Part shown: positions 1 to 9,913 of the stretch, one piece after another
Layout: each line of letters opens with the position of its first letter
How positions within the stretch are numbered: position 1 is the stretch's first letter
DNA from: Adineta vaga
Lineage: Eukaryota > Rotifera
Assembly: GCA_021613535.1 (NCBI GenBank)
Contig: CP075492.1
Span: 16,306,001-16,370,000, forward strand
Reading direction: 5' to 3'
Length of the DNA stretch: 64,000 bases
Translations under genes and position numbers: made by a program
The notes under the pieces: generated by a model
The model's input: the letters and a program-made list of their open reading frames with translations, nothing else
The model's database searches: none
Told to the model about the DNA's origin: nothing

Positions 1-1
1 T

Positions 2-1165
2 ACTTTATTCATTTTATCGTTGGCATTTCCTGCTTACATTGTGAAAACAATTGTAACAAAACAGCCTACGTATACAATTATTAAACCAAAAGTGACAAAA
101 AGTGTTACACAAACAATTCGTATTGCCCAACCTAGTCTGGCTCTGTATTCACAATTATATTCAACATACCCAGAAACGCTTCAATGTTTATGTAGTCAAT
201 CGTCGATCAATCATAATGCATTTCTTCAAGTGCAAGCTGAATTTCATCCGATCTGTAATAGTAGCTTTATAACTGACGCGTGGATCTATGCTATTTTAGA
301 TACGAGTCCAACAATTCTCCCTAATGATTTTCGAAAAACAGCTTCATATTCATTTCAAGCATTACGTACATTATGTCAACTAAGTCGTCAAACATTTGAA
401 AACAAGTTGATGCAATTTTTATCTGATGAATATGTTAGTACAAGTCTTATTCCTGAACAAGTGTTTCATGTGCTAATGAGTGCACGAATAGATCAATTTA
501 GATCATCAACGATAGATGCCTTTTTATTATCATTCTCAATGATTCGTAATATTGTACAAAGCAACGCCTTATTTTCTAGTTTACAATCAAATGCTATGTT
601 ACATACTCAAAGTAACAATATTTATTCATTTCCAGCATCATATGATAATGGTTGTAGTTGTGCACTTTCAACAAACTGCATAAGTCAATCGTCGATTTAT
701 GATTCATCGGGTGTCATTATGATTCGAATACCAGGATTTTATACCGGTTGTTATGTTATTGATGCATTACTTCAATCGAATCTTCAATGTTTTTATAATA
801 TAACATGTCTAAATCTACTACAGAGTTATATGCCTTCACTAAGTACTTCTTCGATACCCGCCCTATTTGGTTTATCACCGCTAACTAGTTATCCGCAAAC
901 ATCTATCAAAGATATGTTAAGTAACTTAATGATAGAACAATTGCTCACAACATTATTTTATTCTCGATATTATGAACAATGTGCACCATCATTTTGCACA
1001 TATCTTACTCAAACCACGGAAACAGTTGAATCAATTGATTTGTTTGAAAATAAAACTGATATAATATCTATGATTGGTTTAGTTATTGGTATTATTGGTG
1101 GTATTATTGCTATTTTACACTCAATTTTACTAAGCTTAGTCAAACTCATTATTGATAGAAATTAA
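2..1165 (+). CDS. Membrane-anchored protein of an uncharacterised (probably bdelloid-expanded) family, 5' end cut by window edge
   Basis: The reading frame is open from the first bases of the window, so the true start lies upstream. The first visible residues (after an in-frame TTG at 20) are hydrophobic, as in a signal anchor. The visible 387 or so residues contain a C-x-C motif (CLCSQSS) near residue 62, a second CSC around residue 215, several further cysteines, and a strongly hydrophobic Gly/Ile-rich segment near the C-terminus (IGLVIGIIGGII) ending in a short basic tail. This suggests an extracellular Cys-containing domain held by a C-terminal membrane segment. A shorter, broken relative lies tail-to-tail with it at 1333-1940. 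I do not recognise a named family, and no function is assigned. Confidence 0.7.
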   Translation, partial: TLFILSLAFPAYIVKTIVTKQPTYTIIKPKVTKSVTQTIRIAQPSLALYSQLYSTYPETLQCLCSQSSINHNAFLQVQAEFHPICNSSFITDAWIYAILDTSPTILPNDFRKTASYSFQALRTLCQLSRQTFENKLMQFLSDEYVSTSLIPEQVFHVLMSARIDQFRSSTIDAFLLSFSMIRNIVQSNALFSSLQSNAMLHTQSNNIYSFPASYDNGCSCALSTNCISQSSIYDSSGVIMIRIPGFYTGCYVIDALLQSNLQCFYNITCLNLLQSYMPSLSTSSIPALFGLSPLTSYPQTSIKDMLSNLMIEQLLTTLFYSRYYEQCAPSFCTYLTQTTETVESIDLFENKTDIISMIGLVIGIIGGIIAILHSILLSLVKLIIDRN

Positions 1166-1332
1166 ACTATTTTTTCAAACTGAATCTTGTCGCTTTTGTC
1201 TTTTGCTTAATGAAAACAGCTTTGCACTACATAAGAATTTCAAAATATTTTAATCTGTCATTTCTAATGCTAAAACTTGTCTAGTTCGTCTTCGTTGTAC
1301 CAATCCAAAGCTAATCTTGAGATGAAGCATTT

Positions 1333-1940
1333 TTAAAATTTGGTCGATGAATGTTGTGTTTCAAAAAAAGAAAATTTCCCATTTGCTTGTAAAACTGACA
1401 TAAATAAATTACCTTGAATTATATTACGTATCGTATCTAATGTTCGTTTAAATGTTCTTAGGGTTGATTTTTGAATTAATTGAAAAGATATCATTTGATT
1501 ACTAATAAATTTTCTTGGATAATATTCAATTAAACTATTATTAATTGTTTCTTTTGTTAATTTACATAATGATGAAAGAATTCGAAATTGTGATGAACTC
1601 ATTGAAAGAAAATTACGTTTATTAACATGTCTTTCATGATATAAAAAGTTAAACCATTGGTGAGTAATAAAATCTGATGAAATGTTGGATGAAGTTGAAC
1701 AAATTGTTTATATTCAATGGAAATTTGATTACATGGACAGTTGATAGTATTTGGATATATCTGTTTATGATGAATTAAACTTGTTAATTGAATAGTTACA
1801 TTTTCAGATTTCTTATATAATGATTTATATAAAATAATGATAAGTAAAATAGTTATTACGACGATTATATATAATCGCGTACTGATAATCTGTCGACGAA
1901 TTTTTTCTCGATTAGTTGATTTATTTCGAAAGAGATTCAT
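1333..1940 (-). pseudogene. Frameshifted and truncated relative of the gene at 2-1165
   Basis: On the minus strand a 113-codon frame begins with a basic stretch and a membrane segment (YIIVVITILLIII), then a YPNTINCPC-like motif matching the YPETLQCLC motif of the neighbour. It goes out of frame near 1670, after the FHQI residues. The next frame continues the same family pattern (QFRILSSLCKLT, then TLDTIRNIIQGN, against QALRTLCQLS and SFSMIRNIVQSN in the neighbour). The text stops at 1333, well short of the neighbour's C-terminal half and membrane segment. A small deletion near 1670 plus 3' truncation makes this a pseudogene. The family link comes from comparing the two reading frames by eye. 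Confidence 0.7.
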
Positions 1941-3142
1941 ATGCAGTAATTTTGTTTTTACTGATCGAAAAAATTGATTTGATGTTGAAACAACTAGACT
2001 AAAATGAATGATTCTTTATTAGGGAAGGACCGACTGAGATGTAACACACCCTTTCGGGAAAAAGTTATCATTTGCGACCACTCGACCGAAAAGGTCAAGT
2101 AAAGTTTTGTGCTGTACGATCTCGATAAAACTGAGTTTATTTGCGTCTTCTCTCTTTCATAATCATATACCACTATTTCATATACGAAATAGGTTTAGTT
2201 TCTCGACATAAATCCACAAAAGTATTTTAAAAAACTATTTTGTTAGTTAGAAGATGACGGTGATACCGATGGTCACTGTCACTGTTACATGCCTAAACGC
2301 AATAAAGCTCAACACAACAAAACACATTTTAATTTGAACTCGAACTAGGGACATCACTTTTTTTGACAGGTGAAGTTGTCAATCTAGTTGTATTCCTCTG
2401 CTCTTGACACTAATAAAGATAATATGATAATGTTCTTGCATAGGTAATGATGTTAACCGGCAGAATTTTATGAAAAAAATTCTATATACTAAGTGCTTAA
2501 GGCAAATCTATTTGTTTTCTTCTGTTCAAATTTTATGTTAAAAAAGATTAATAATTTCACAGTGAAAACGAATATTTGAGACAAATGCACTCATTTCTCA
2601 TCGATTTCGTCCTATTATTACTTTAGCTTCGAAGCAATATCTATTCTCAGACTAAATATGTTCATTTATAATTTATATTTTCATGTATTATATTAATTTT
2701 TAAAAATCTTACGCATATAAGGAAATGTTCATAACACTAGAGAGTACTGATAAACATGTCTATTGTCATCAAAATCTCGTCATTTTTCATAACATAGGTA
2801 TTTTTTGCTCTATTAAACATTTATGTGATCAGTTATTACAGAAAGAAATCTTTCTTTATGATTTATTTTATTTTTATTTTGTAAACATAAGAATTGCAGG
2901 AACATTTTATTAAGAAAAAGTGGATTAACCTCATTGCATTCCCATTGGCTTTTCATATATATCTGTCTGAAAGAATCTTTCAGCATGTTAATATCCTGTC
3001 AACAAGGGTAATCTTTCTTGTTTCAAGATACTGAAGATTTCTGACTTTTTACTTAAGAACGATTAAAAAAGGACACTATAGTGTTGTCAGAAGTGGCATA
3101 AACGACTTGCAATGGTATATTAAACACACGGTTACAACTTCA
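1941..3142. other. Non-coding stretch containing the left edge of duplicated segment A
   Basis: I see no gene here. From about 2040 onward the sequence matches 45342 onward. Copy B lacks about 65 bp that are present here at roughly 2474-2538, a clean indel flanked by A-rich runs. A 62-codon frame at 2725-2913 is kept in both copies, but it has no recognisable feature and is probably chance. Confidence 0.6.
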
Positions 3143-4126
3143 ATGGCCAGTTCAATTGTAGAACTATTTTCACAAATGACAAAAGTAATCTTACCTATGA
3201 TTATTGTCTGTAGTGTAGTCGGCAATTCATTCAACATTGCTGTGCTAACCCGAAACACTTTGTTTAAGTATCCATGTTCTTATTATCTTCTCGCCTGTTC
3301 CATTGACAATATATTCTATATGGGTTTCATTGTGTTGTATCAATTTTGGATTCAAATTTATATAGTTGATCTTACTAAAAATTCTATTGTTTTGTGTAAA
3401 CTTCTCAATTTCATCAGTACATTAAGTTCAACTATGTCTCCATATTTTATTGTACTAGCTTCAATCGATCGATATTTTAATAGTTCAAATATCGCCTGGA
3501 AAAGAAGGCTCAGTACTTTACGCGTAGCTCGATGGATGATAGGCTTTGTCAGTGCATTCAGTTTGTTATTGGTCTTGAATATTCTGGCATTAAATACTAT
3601 CTACAAACATGAAACACTGGGATGTATACTTTTACCTACTTCAATATACAATTTGGTGTCTACCATAATGATTAGTGTTAGTTATTCACTTGTTGCACCT
3701 TGTTTGATGGTAATTTTTGGTATTCTTATTATTTGGAATGTAAACCAAGCTCGTGTTATTCCTATCGCAGTTTCGCAGTATCGTCGCAATGGAATGCAAT
3801 TGGCTCGGATGCTTATATTGCAAATTGTCGCATACATTATTTGCAATTCAATTGGAAGTGTTCTTTATGTAATGTCATTTATCCTACCAGCGATAGTAAC
3901 CACCTTCGAGTATCAAATAGCAACAAAAATCAGTTATCTTATGTACTATATTTCTTTTGCCACGCCATTTTTCTTACACATTCTTTCGGCTCAAGTGTAT
4001 AGGAAGGAGTTCATCAAGCTTATGCGTAAAGCATTTCGACGTGGTGATATAATTCAAGTTCAGCACATAACAGTTCAACGGACTATTCCTATGCTTGATC
4101 AAGTAGTTACAATACCAGGGGAATAA
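3143..4126 (+). CDS. Rhodopsin-family (class A-like) G-protein-coupled receptor, copy A
   Basis: The product has 327 residues and seven hydrophobic segments. TM1 carries the GNSFN motif (conserved Asn of class A receptors). TM2 contains YYLLACSIDNIF. TM3 ends in SIDRYF, the equivalent of the DRY motif. A Cys in VLCKLL before TM3 could pair with the Cys in LGCILL of extracellular loop 2. The C-terminus is short and polar. It probably acts as a plasma-membrane peptide or amine-type receptor; the ligand is unknown. I chose the ATG at 3143 (MASS) because copy B lacks the upstream ATG at 3107. There is no intron. The paralogue at 46421-47404 differs at about 19 residues, which is more than the surrounding non-coding DNA predicts. 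Confidence 0.9.
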   Translation: MASSIVELFSQMTKVILPMIIVCSVVGNSFNIAVLTRNTLFKYPCSYYLLACSIDNIFYMGFIVLYQFWIQIYIVDLTKNSIVLCKLLNFISTLSSTMSPYFIVLASIDRYFNSSNIAWKRRLSTLRVARWMIGFVSAFSLLLVLNILALNTIYKHETLGCILLPTSIYNLVSTIMISVSYSLVAPCLMVIFGILIIWNVNQARVIPIAVSQYRRNGMQLARMLILQIVAYIICNSIGSVLYVMSFILPAIVTTFEYQIATKISYLMYYISFATPFFLHILSAQVYRKEFIKLMRKAFRRGDIIQVQHITVQRTIPMLDQVVTIPGE

Positions 4127-5702
4127 AGAACAATTGCTTGCAACTTTTTTTTCATCATAAGTGGAGTTTCATCTGTTAGCGTCAACGGTTATTACTTTAT
4201 GACGCTATCTTGCACACACGCACATATATATATATATATGTGTGTGTGTTTCCTTCTTTCTCTACATTCCTTCCTGTGAAATGTAGTCTTCTCTTGATCA
4301 TCATATCCTCATGATGATCTTCTTTTGTTGTGTCTTTTTTCCTCGTGCAATTATTTTCATTCCAGTTGTCTGTTTCTGATTTTGTCCTTGTTTACCGTCA
4401 ATAAATGTAGTCGACATCATTATTTATTTCTCACACTTTATTATTGTGAGAGGGTATGATTGTACGTGAGGCTATCCCAGGTGCTTCAATCCGACCGGTG
4501 GATCAGACGGGAAACGATCGAAACCGACATCGACTTGTGTCGGAATTCATTGGAAACCTATGAAAATCCGACCACCATTCCCCAGTTCCTGTCGAACGCA
4601 TTAATATATCACCCTGGCTTTCGAATATTACACCGGATTCTAGTCCAACGACACTGTATTCCGTTTACAATTACACTGGATTTCATCTCGATTACCCCGA
4701 AATCCACCCCGATTACCATGGATTACGCTAAACAACACCTAGTTTTGTATCGACGGCTAATGTAAGCTGAATAAAATATCAATCGCCGTAATTCGATGAT
4801 TATTCTTGAATTATAACAATGAAAAGTTCATACCTCTATATTCACGGGTCGCTGAGATTCGGATGATGACCTTGCGGATAGATGATAGATGTTTTCTAGA
4901 AAGAATGGTAGTCAATTAAAATGATTGTTTTTTCTAAATGGTTTCTTCGTTAAAAGTGGGATTTGGTGAAATTGACTTTTTATAGGAATTTATTTTGAAA
5001 CATGCTTCTAAAAGTTTTCACGACGGTTGCTCGGAAAGATCAGATATGGGATGCTGGATGTGTTTTATTGACAGATGTAATATTGTGTGGTAGGGTTAGC
5101 GAGCTGAAAATAAAGGTGTTTTCAAAATTATTACATATATGGTATGATGGTAACGTGAATTGTAGTTGAATGCATTTCATGATGAAAGTATGAAGCAATA
5201 TTTATATTTCAGATTAGTATAATTTGATAAAATTTTTATTCAAGTCGATACAAATAATTATTTTCTTTGTTTATTAAACAATTCTTTTTTGTTAAGGTAG
5301 GCTTCATTTATTTGCACGTTTTTCTTAGAGTCTGTATTATTAATATATTCGACGGCCTTTGTATCGGTGAAGCTTTGATTTTTCTGCATGGTACTTAATT
5401 TTTAGTTTTACAAATTTTGTAATTTTTTTCAGTAGTTTGTAATGGTATTTATTGTTACAGTGAAAATTTTTTGTTAAAATTTCTAATTTTTCGATATTGA
5501 AAAATAGTTTTTTTTATGCAATAAGGAATTTATTTTGAAAATAAAAGATAAATAATATTAATAAAGTGAATAAAAACTAGTTATAGCAACCTGTAGAAAC
5601 TCAAAGGTTCCTGTCGGTTCCTGAAGGAAATCATTGGGTTTAGTCAGGTTTCTGATAGGTTCCGACGAGATCCGGAACCCGGATTACTCATCCTGGGTAA
5701 GT
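4127..5702. other. Non-coding spacer with microsatellite and a conserved 101-codon open frame
   Basis: A CA/TA/TG microsatellite lies at about 4213-4250. A 101-codon frame at 4460-4765, rich in CpG, is open in both duplicate copies but has no domain, signal peptide or splice context I recognise. It may be part of an old repeat. The rest is AT-rich with no visible gene. Confidence 0.5.
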
Positions 5703-6130
5703 ATGTTTTTATCGATTATTAATGAAAGTTTTCGTCAAGCAAAAGAAACGAAAATTCAAGATGAACATATTTTCTCATTTATGTACAAGAAATTTACAAG
5801 ATGGACAGGTGAAAGTTTATGCATTGGAATTTTAATTATTATAATTTGTTTATTTTAGGTTTAAAAACTTTAAATAAAATAGAAATTCAAGAAGAAAAAG
5901 ATTCTCGAATGCGTTCACAATGTTTTCATCCAATTGAAAATTTTCCTGATAAAAATGATCAACTATTAGAAGGAATTGATAAAGTATACTGATTATATAT
6001 TATCTCTTTTCTTTTCAAATCGTTTTTTCTCTTCTAGATTTATGTCAATCAAAAAATGGAATTATTAAAATTGAAAAAAGTTGGAATTCAATTCTTTTCG
6101 TTCACGAATCATCATCATAAACTATATATA
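5703..6130 (+). pseudogene. Spliced gene fragment of unknown family, copy A
   Basis: Three exon-like pieces join in frame across two short introns: 5703-5808, 5859-5983 and 6038 onward. The introns (5809-5858 and 5984-6037) are 50 and 54 nt, begin with GT and end in TTTTAG or TTCTAG, the usual size here. The pieces read as hydrophilic, Lys/Glu-rich protein (for example INESFRQAKETKIQDEH and IQEEKDSRMRSQCF). The last piece runs into a TG repeat with no clear end, and no 5' part is visible. The same pieces occur in copy B at 48979-49400, with mostly replacement changes, so it is more likely a decaying fragment than a full gene. Confidence 0.4.
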
Positions 6131-6178
6131 CTTATATATTTAAGGGTGTGTGTGTGTGTGTGCGTTTCAAGTGCGACA

Positions 6179-7020
6179 GTTTTATTTGGCTACAAATTAA
6201 ATGATCAGTATTTTATTATGAATGATCAGTAAAATTTGATCAGTATTAAATGCAAATGATCAGTATTTTATTCGTTTGATCAGTAATTTAATAATTTGAT
6301 CAGTAGCTTATTCATTTGATCAGTAATCTATTCATTTGATCAGTAACTTATTCATCTGACCAGTACTTTATTCACTTGATCAGTATAATAATTAAAATAT
6401 CAGTATAAAATTTGGTTTGTTCAGTAAATAATGGTATTTTTACCAGTATTCGTCTTTCTATAGCATCCCTCGAGTATTACATATATGTTCACCTACTTTC
6501 CAGATATTACATCTGTGAGGGTGAGGGTGTGAGGGTGGGTGTGGGTGAGGGTGCGGGGATGAGGGTGAGGGATGGATGTGTGTGTAGGTGTGGATCAGTG
6601 AAGGCGAGGTTGAGGGTGTCAGTAATTAATTGATACAATAATCTCACTCTTGCCCACACCAACACCTACACATCCTCAAGATCTATGCGAGGATCGAGGG
6701 ATGTTATAGAAAGACGAATACTGGTAAAAATACTATAATTTACTGAACAAAGAAGATTTTATACTGATATCTTAATTATTTTACTGATCAAATGAATAAA
6801 TTACTGATCAAATGATTAAATTGCCGATCGAAAAATATATATCTACTGATCAGAATTAAATAATATACTGATCATATTTTGATATGTTTACTGGTATTTC
6901 GAATAATTTACTGATCAAAAAACATATTTTTACTGATCAAAAAATACTGATCATTTGATGAAAAAAATACTGATCATTCACAATAAAATACTGATCATTT
7001 AAATACAAGCCGTTTTATTT
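6179..7020. mobile_element. 824-bp foldback transposable element with 9-bp target site duplication
   Basis: The element spans 6188-7011, flanked by GTTTTATTT at 6179-6187 and 7012-7020. Copy B (49450-49465) has exactly one GTTTTATTT with no insertion, so it is the empty site. The ends are inverted: GGCTACAAATTAAATGATCA on the left against GGCTTGTATTTAAATGATCA from the right. The whole element is a near-palindrome: both arms carry a TGATCAGTA-type motif about every 20 bp, then an inner inverted segment (CGTCTTTCTATA), then a G-rich (GAGGGTGTGGG) tract facing a C-rich partner. It encodes no protein, so it must be non-autonomous. A 9-bp duplication and long inverted arms fit a Mutator-like foldback element; the superfamily is an inference. 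Confidence 0.92.
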
Positions 7021-8004
7021 TATTTCTTGTGATTTTCGTTGAAAAGTATTACGAATCTTAATAACCGGTCTGACATGGGACGATCGATTGAATAATGCTT
7101 TCAGATAAGGAGAAGTAACGATCTGAATAGTAGTGACTGATACAAGTGCAAAAATAGTCACCATCCATTCGAATGGAACTGTCCACCATGGCATATATTC
7201 TGTCAAAGCATAAACTATAGGAATGAGACCATGTGGTGCAGCTACCGTAGTTACAAATGTTAGAAGAATAACCAGACGTGTCATTATAGGCATATCACGA
7301 CGAATTCTAATCCGTTGATTAACACTAATGACCATGCCACCTCGTTTTCGAATATGATACATTGTCCAAATGTATAGGAATATAGTGGCAATAAAAGGAA
7401 AGAGAAAAGCAACTGAACATATGAATAATGAACCAGAGATATTCGTTGGTGCAAACTGACAAACATAATCATTCTTTAAATATTCAATTTCACCGATAAT
7501 TAGACTTGGAAATACTTGAATAAAAGTTATAAATGTATGAATAATTGATAATAGAATATATAAACGAAAAGATTGAAATTTAATCTTTGTCGGATATACT
7601 ATGCGACTAAATCGATACGTAGCTTGAAGTAAAACTGTATAAAAATACATGCCTGCATTGGAATAAATAAGGTAAGCTTTTATACGACACCACCATCCAT
7701 CAAATGATACTTGAGGATACAAATATCCATATATAGAATAAATACATTTATCCATAAATAGAGGATAACTAATCAAAAGACATATGTATAAATGAGCAAA
7801 AAGTAAGTAATCTATATGTTCGGTTTTGATAATTGATCGACGGAAAATCATCATGAATAGAATAAAAAGCATCATACATTCACCAAGTATTGCACAGAAA
7901 AGACCGAATGAGGAGAAACTAATTTTGACTATTTGTACCAACATTTCGTATATTCTAAATGGATAAAGACTCGCAAATACTAGATTCAGCAGAACTTCAG
8001 ACAA
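7015..8004 (-). CDS. Rhodopsin-like seven-transmembrane receptor, copy A
   Basis: The 329-residue product has seven hydrophobic segments. TM3 ends in ATYRFSRIVYP, occupying the place of the DRY motif, a divergent form. A Cys in WWCRIK before TM3 could pair with the Cys in YVCQF of loop 2, next to an NIS glycosylation site. The intracellular loop KRGGMVISVNQRIRIRRD is basic. The protein is probably a lineage-specific membrane receptor with unknown ligand. The foldback element inserted exactly at the stop codon, and the right-hand target duplication (7012-7020) supplies the TAA, so the protein is unchanged. Copy B is at 49456-50445 and differs at about nine residues. Confidence 0.85.
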   Translation of the reverse strand: MSEVLLNLVFASLYPFRIYEMLVQIVKISFSSFGLFCAILGECMMLFILFMMIFRRSIIKTEHIDYLLFAHLYICLLISYPLFMDKCIYSIYGYLYPQVSFDGWWCRIKAYLIYSNAGMYFYTVLLQATYRFSRIVYPTKIKFQSFRLYILLSIIHTFITFIQVFPSLIIGEIEYLKNDYVCQFAPTNISGSLFICSVAFLFPFIATIFLYIWTMYHIRKRGGMVISVNQRIRIRRDMPIMTRLVILLTFVTTVAAPHGLIPIVYALTEYMPWWTVPFEWMVTIFALVSVTTIQIVTSPYLKALFNRSSHVRPVIKIRNTFQRKSQEIK

Positions 8005-8577
8005 GTTCCGATTATGAGATGTGTCTCATTAGTTCTCGTATTGCTTCTTCTAGCAATAAAGATCAAACGTAACTACAAAACAGTTTCATTCTCTAATATT
8101 CAGGTACACTGAAACGTCAATTCAATTATCTCTCGATTAAAATGGCTGTCAAAATTGATAAATACAAACGAGATGGAAATTCTAGTCCTAATGGAGAAAA
8201 AAAGCGTGAAAAGACGAGAAGAATTGTTTTTCTTTTTCTTAATTTTGTTTGAATAAATGATATTCTAATATTCTCCTCTATTTTTGTATTGAAAAATGCC
8301 TTATCGTTTCTGTTTATCTATCGTCATTCGCATTCTATGCTTAGAAAATGAGAGTATATTTTTCAGTAGAAAGAATAAGATTTCATTTCATTAGTATTCA
8401 CAATTGAACTCTTCGACTCGAAACTGTATCTGTTTCTATTCTGCATTTACAATGAACACAAAGAGAACTTCTCGGATAAAATCCTTGAAAGACGAATCTC
8501 AAATAAATGAGTTTTTCTTCATAATTAATATTATAATCTCATTATTAAAATGTGTATATTCAGTAAGTCAACAATGA

Positions 8578-8628
8578 CGGTGGAGTGTAGATGAGGGTTC
8601 AAAGGATACTTACACTCACATTCTCATC
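8578..8628. repeat. Telomere-like hairpin at the end of duplication copy A
   Basis: A G-rich arm (GGTGGAGTGTAGATGAGGG) faces a C-rich arm (ACTCACATTCTCATC) across a short A/T-rich loop. Copy B has the same left arm at 50965, but its C-rich arm continues differently, so homology stops within this motif. Confidence 0.6.
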
Positions 8629-9165
8629 AATTATTTTCTAATCGTAGACACACTGAATTTATATGTTAAATATCTGATGAGATCTACAAATCTGTGGAAG
8701 AAACTTATTTCACAGCTTTATTTTCTATGTCTTTATGATTCTATTTATTGATCACATCTTTTTAAACAGTAAAATTACAGTTCCAGGAACTTGCATGAAA
8801 GACGTTTTTCCTCTAAGTACTTCTCTGAACTGTCTCTTGATCTCATGCACACAATCTTTCTCAGTGTCGGCAAACTCAGGATTTGCGTCTTTTTAACGTG
8901 TAACCATGCTGGCTATTGATAATTTCTTCACTTTTACCAAAAAAACTGTTACCATCACTTAGAATTCCATTATGATCCTATTCGTACCGAACGAAATCAG
9001 ATGGAGCTAGATGTCTCTCGAGATACGATTGGATGGTAATTCGAATGGTACTATTATTTTGCGCTCAAGATCGAATAGAATACACTGAACTTCTGCAGCA
9101 TTTGAAGTGGAAGGGTCTGAAAAAGCATCAGAGATGCAAATGAATATATCTTCCAATAAACATCT

Positions 9166-9238
9166 TGAGGGATGGGTGTAGATGTGGGTGCGGGTGAGTA
9201 TGAATACAAGAGACGTACGTCTCACACTCACACCCTTT
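9166..9238. repeat. Telomere-like hairpin
   Basis: The G-rich arm contains GATGGGTGTAGATGTGGGTG. An AT-rich centre with the palindrome GACGTACGTC follows, then the C-rich arm CTCACACTCACACCC. It is the longest simple hairpin of this dispersed family in the window and abuts the 3' end of the pseudogene at 9243-9913. Confidence 0.7.
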
Positions 9239-9242
9239 ATTA

Positions 9243-9913
9243 CCAAAATTGTTTACCATTAGGATACTGACAATCACGGAGACGAACAGTATGAGTATTT
9301 CCATCTTGGAAAGTGAAAACAACTTGTTTGTCAACACTGATGATTTGTCCACCAAAGTTAAAGGCAAAGTAAGAATTACCTCCGTCATGTCGACCACGAT
9401 GATGATCAATAGTTGCATTACGAACAATACGACCATTTGTGTTGAAAAGGCCAACATTTCGATAGTATAGTTCGTGTAGATTACTATCAGGTTTGTAGCA
9501 ACATCGAGGCCCATCATAGCTAAAAAGATTACGCACACTTAAATGAACTAATATTTGAGTTCATAATGACTACATCTAAAGGTATATTTCCACAATCAAT
9601 ACGAAGAATTTGACCACATAATTCAGATCACCATTTTAAATGCTGCAATGATTCATTATCTCCCAAGACAACAGAATGATGAATAGCATAGCTCGATGCT
9701 GGAAGTTCTCAAGCACCTGCTTCATGAGCACCATGATAAGTTGAGTGAAAATTGGAAACGACTGCACCTGTAGAAGTCACATGACATGGCCCAGTTATTT
9801 GCATTCCATGCAATCGAATGTTTTTGACATAGACCAGATACACAATCGATGATCACAATTCCGATCAAAGTCGAAGACCATAACAAATTGAACATTTTAG
9901 AAGTATATTTCAC
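9243..9913 (-). pseudogene. Decayed secreted-protein gene with in-frame TGA codons and frame breaks
   Basis: On the minus strand the region starts with ATG and a signal-peptide-like stretch (LLWSSTLIGIVIID) near 9895-9913. It then changes frame into text such as SNFHSTYHGAHEAGA, a TGA, ELPASSYAIHHSVVLGDN, a second TGA after HLKW, then SELCGQILRIDCGN. A further frame change leads to YYRNVGLFNTNG and FGGQIISVDKQVVFTF, ending near 9243. The continuity of the sense text across frames shows a former secreted Cys-containing protein. It has at least two frame breaks and two TGA codons. I do not recognise the family with confidence. Confidence 0.6.

Larger units (their letters stand above)
2040..8628. 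repeat. Segmental duplication, copy A
   Basis: This block is repeated in direct orientation at about 45342-51015. Gene order is the same in both: GPCR (+), 101-codon frame, spliced fragment (+), GPCR (-). Counting differences by eye over about 1.5 kb of flanking non-coding sequence gives roughly 1% divergence. Differences include an 824-bp insertion here (6188-7011) and two short segments missing from copy B (about 65 bp near 2474 and about 50 bp near 8405). The right edge of both copies lies in a telomere-like hairpin. It may be a true intrachromosomal duplication or two haplotypes joined in assembly. Confidence 0.9.
8005..9242. other. Non-coding stretch with right edge of duplication A and two telomere-like hairpins
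   Basis: No gene is visible. The duplicated segment ends at about 8628 in a G-rich/C-rich hairpin. A second, larger hairpin lies at 9166-9238. Confidence 0.6.

Noticed and set aside
4213-4250. CA/TA/TG tract considered as a CRISPR-like or regulatory palindrome
   Set aside because: A simple microsatellite that differs in length between the two copies.
4460-4765. 101-codon open frame conserved in both duplicate copies
   Set aside because: The copies are only about 1% diverged, so conservation is uninformative. There is no domain, signal or splice context.
6412-6633. Gly/Val-rich open frame inside the first foldback element
   Set aside because: Produced by the G-rich tract; it has no start context and is part of the palindrome.
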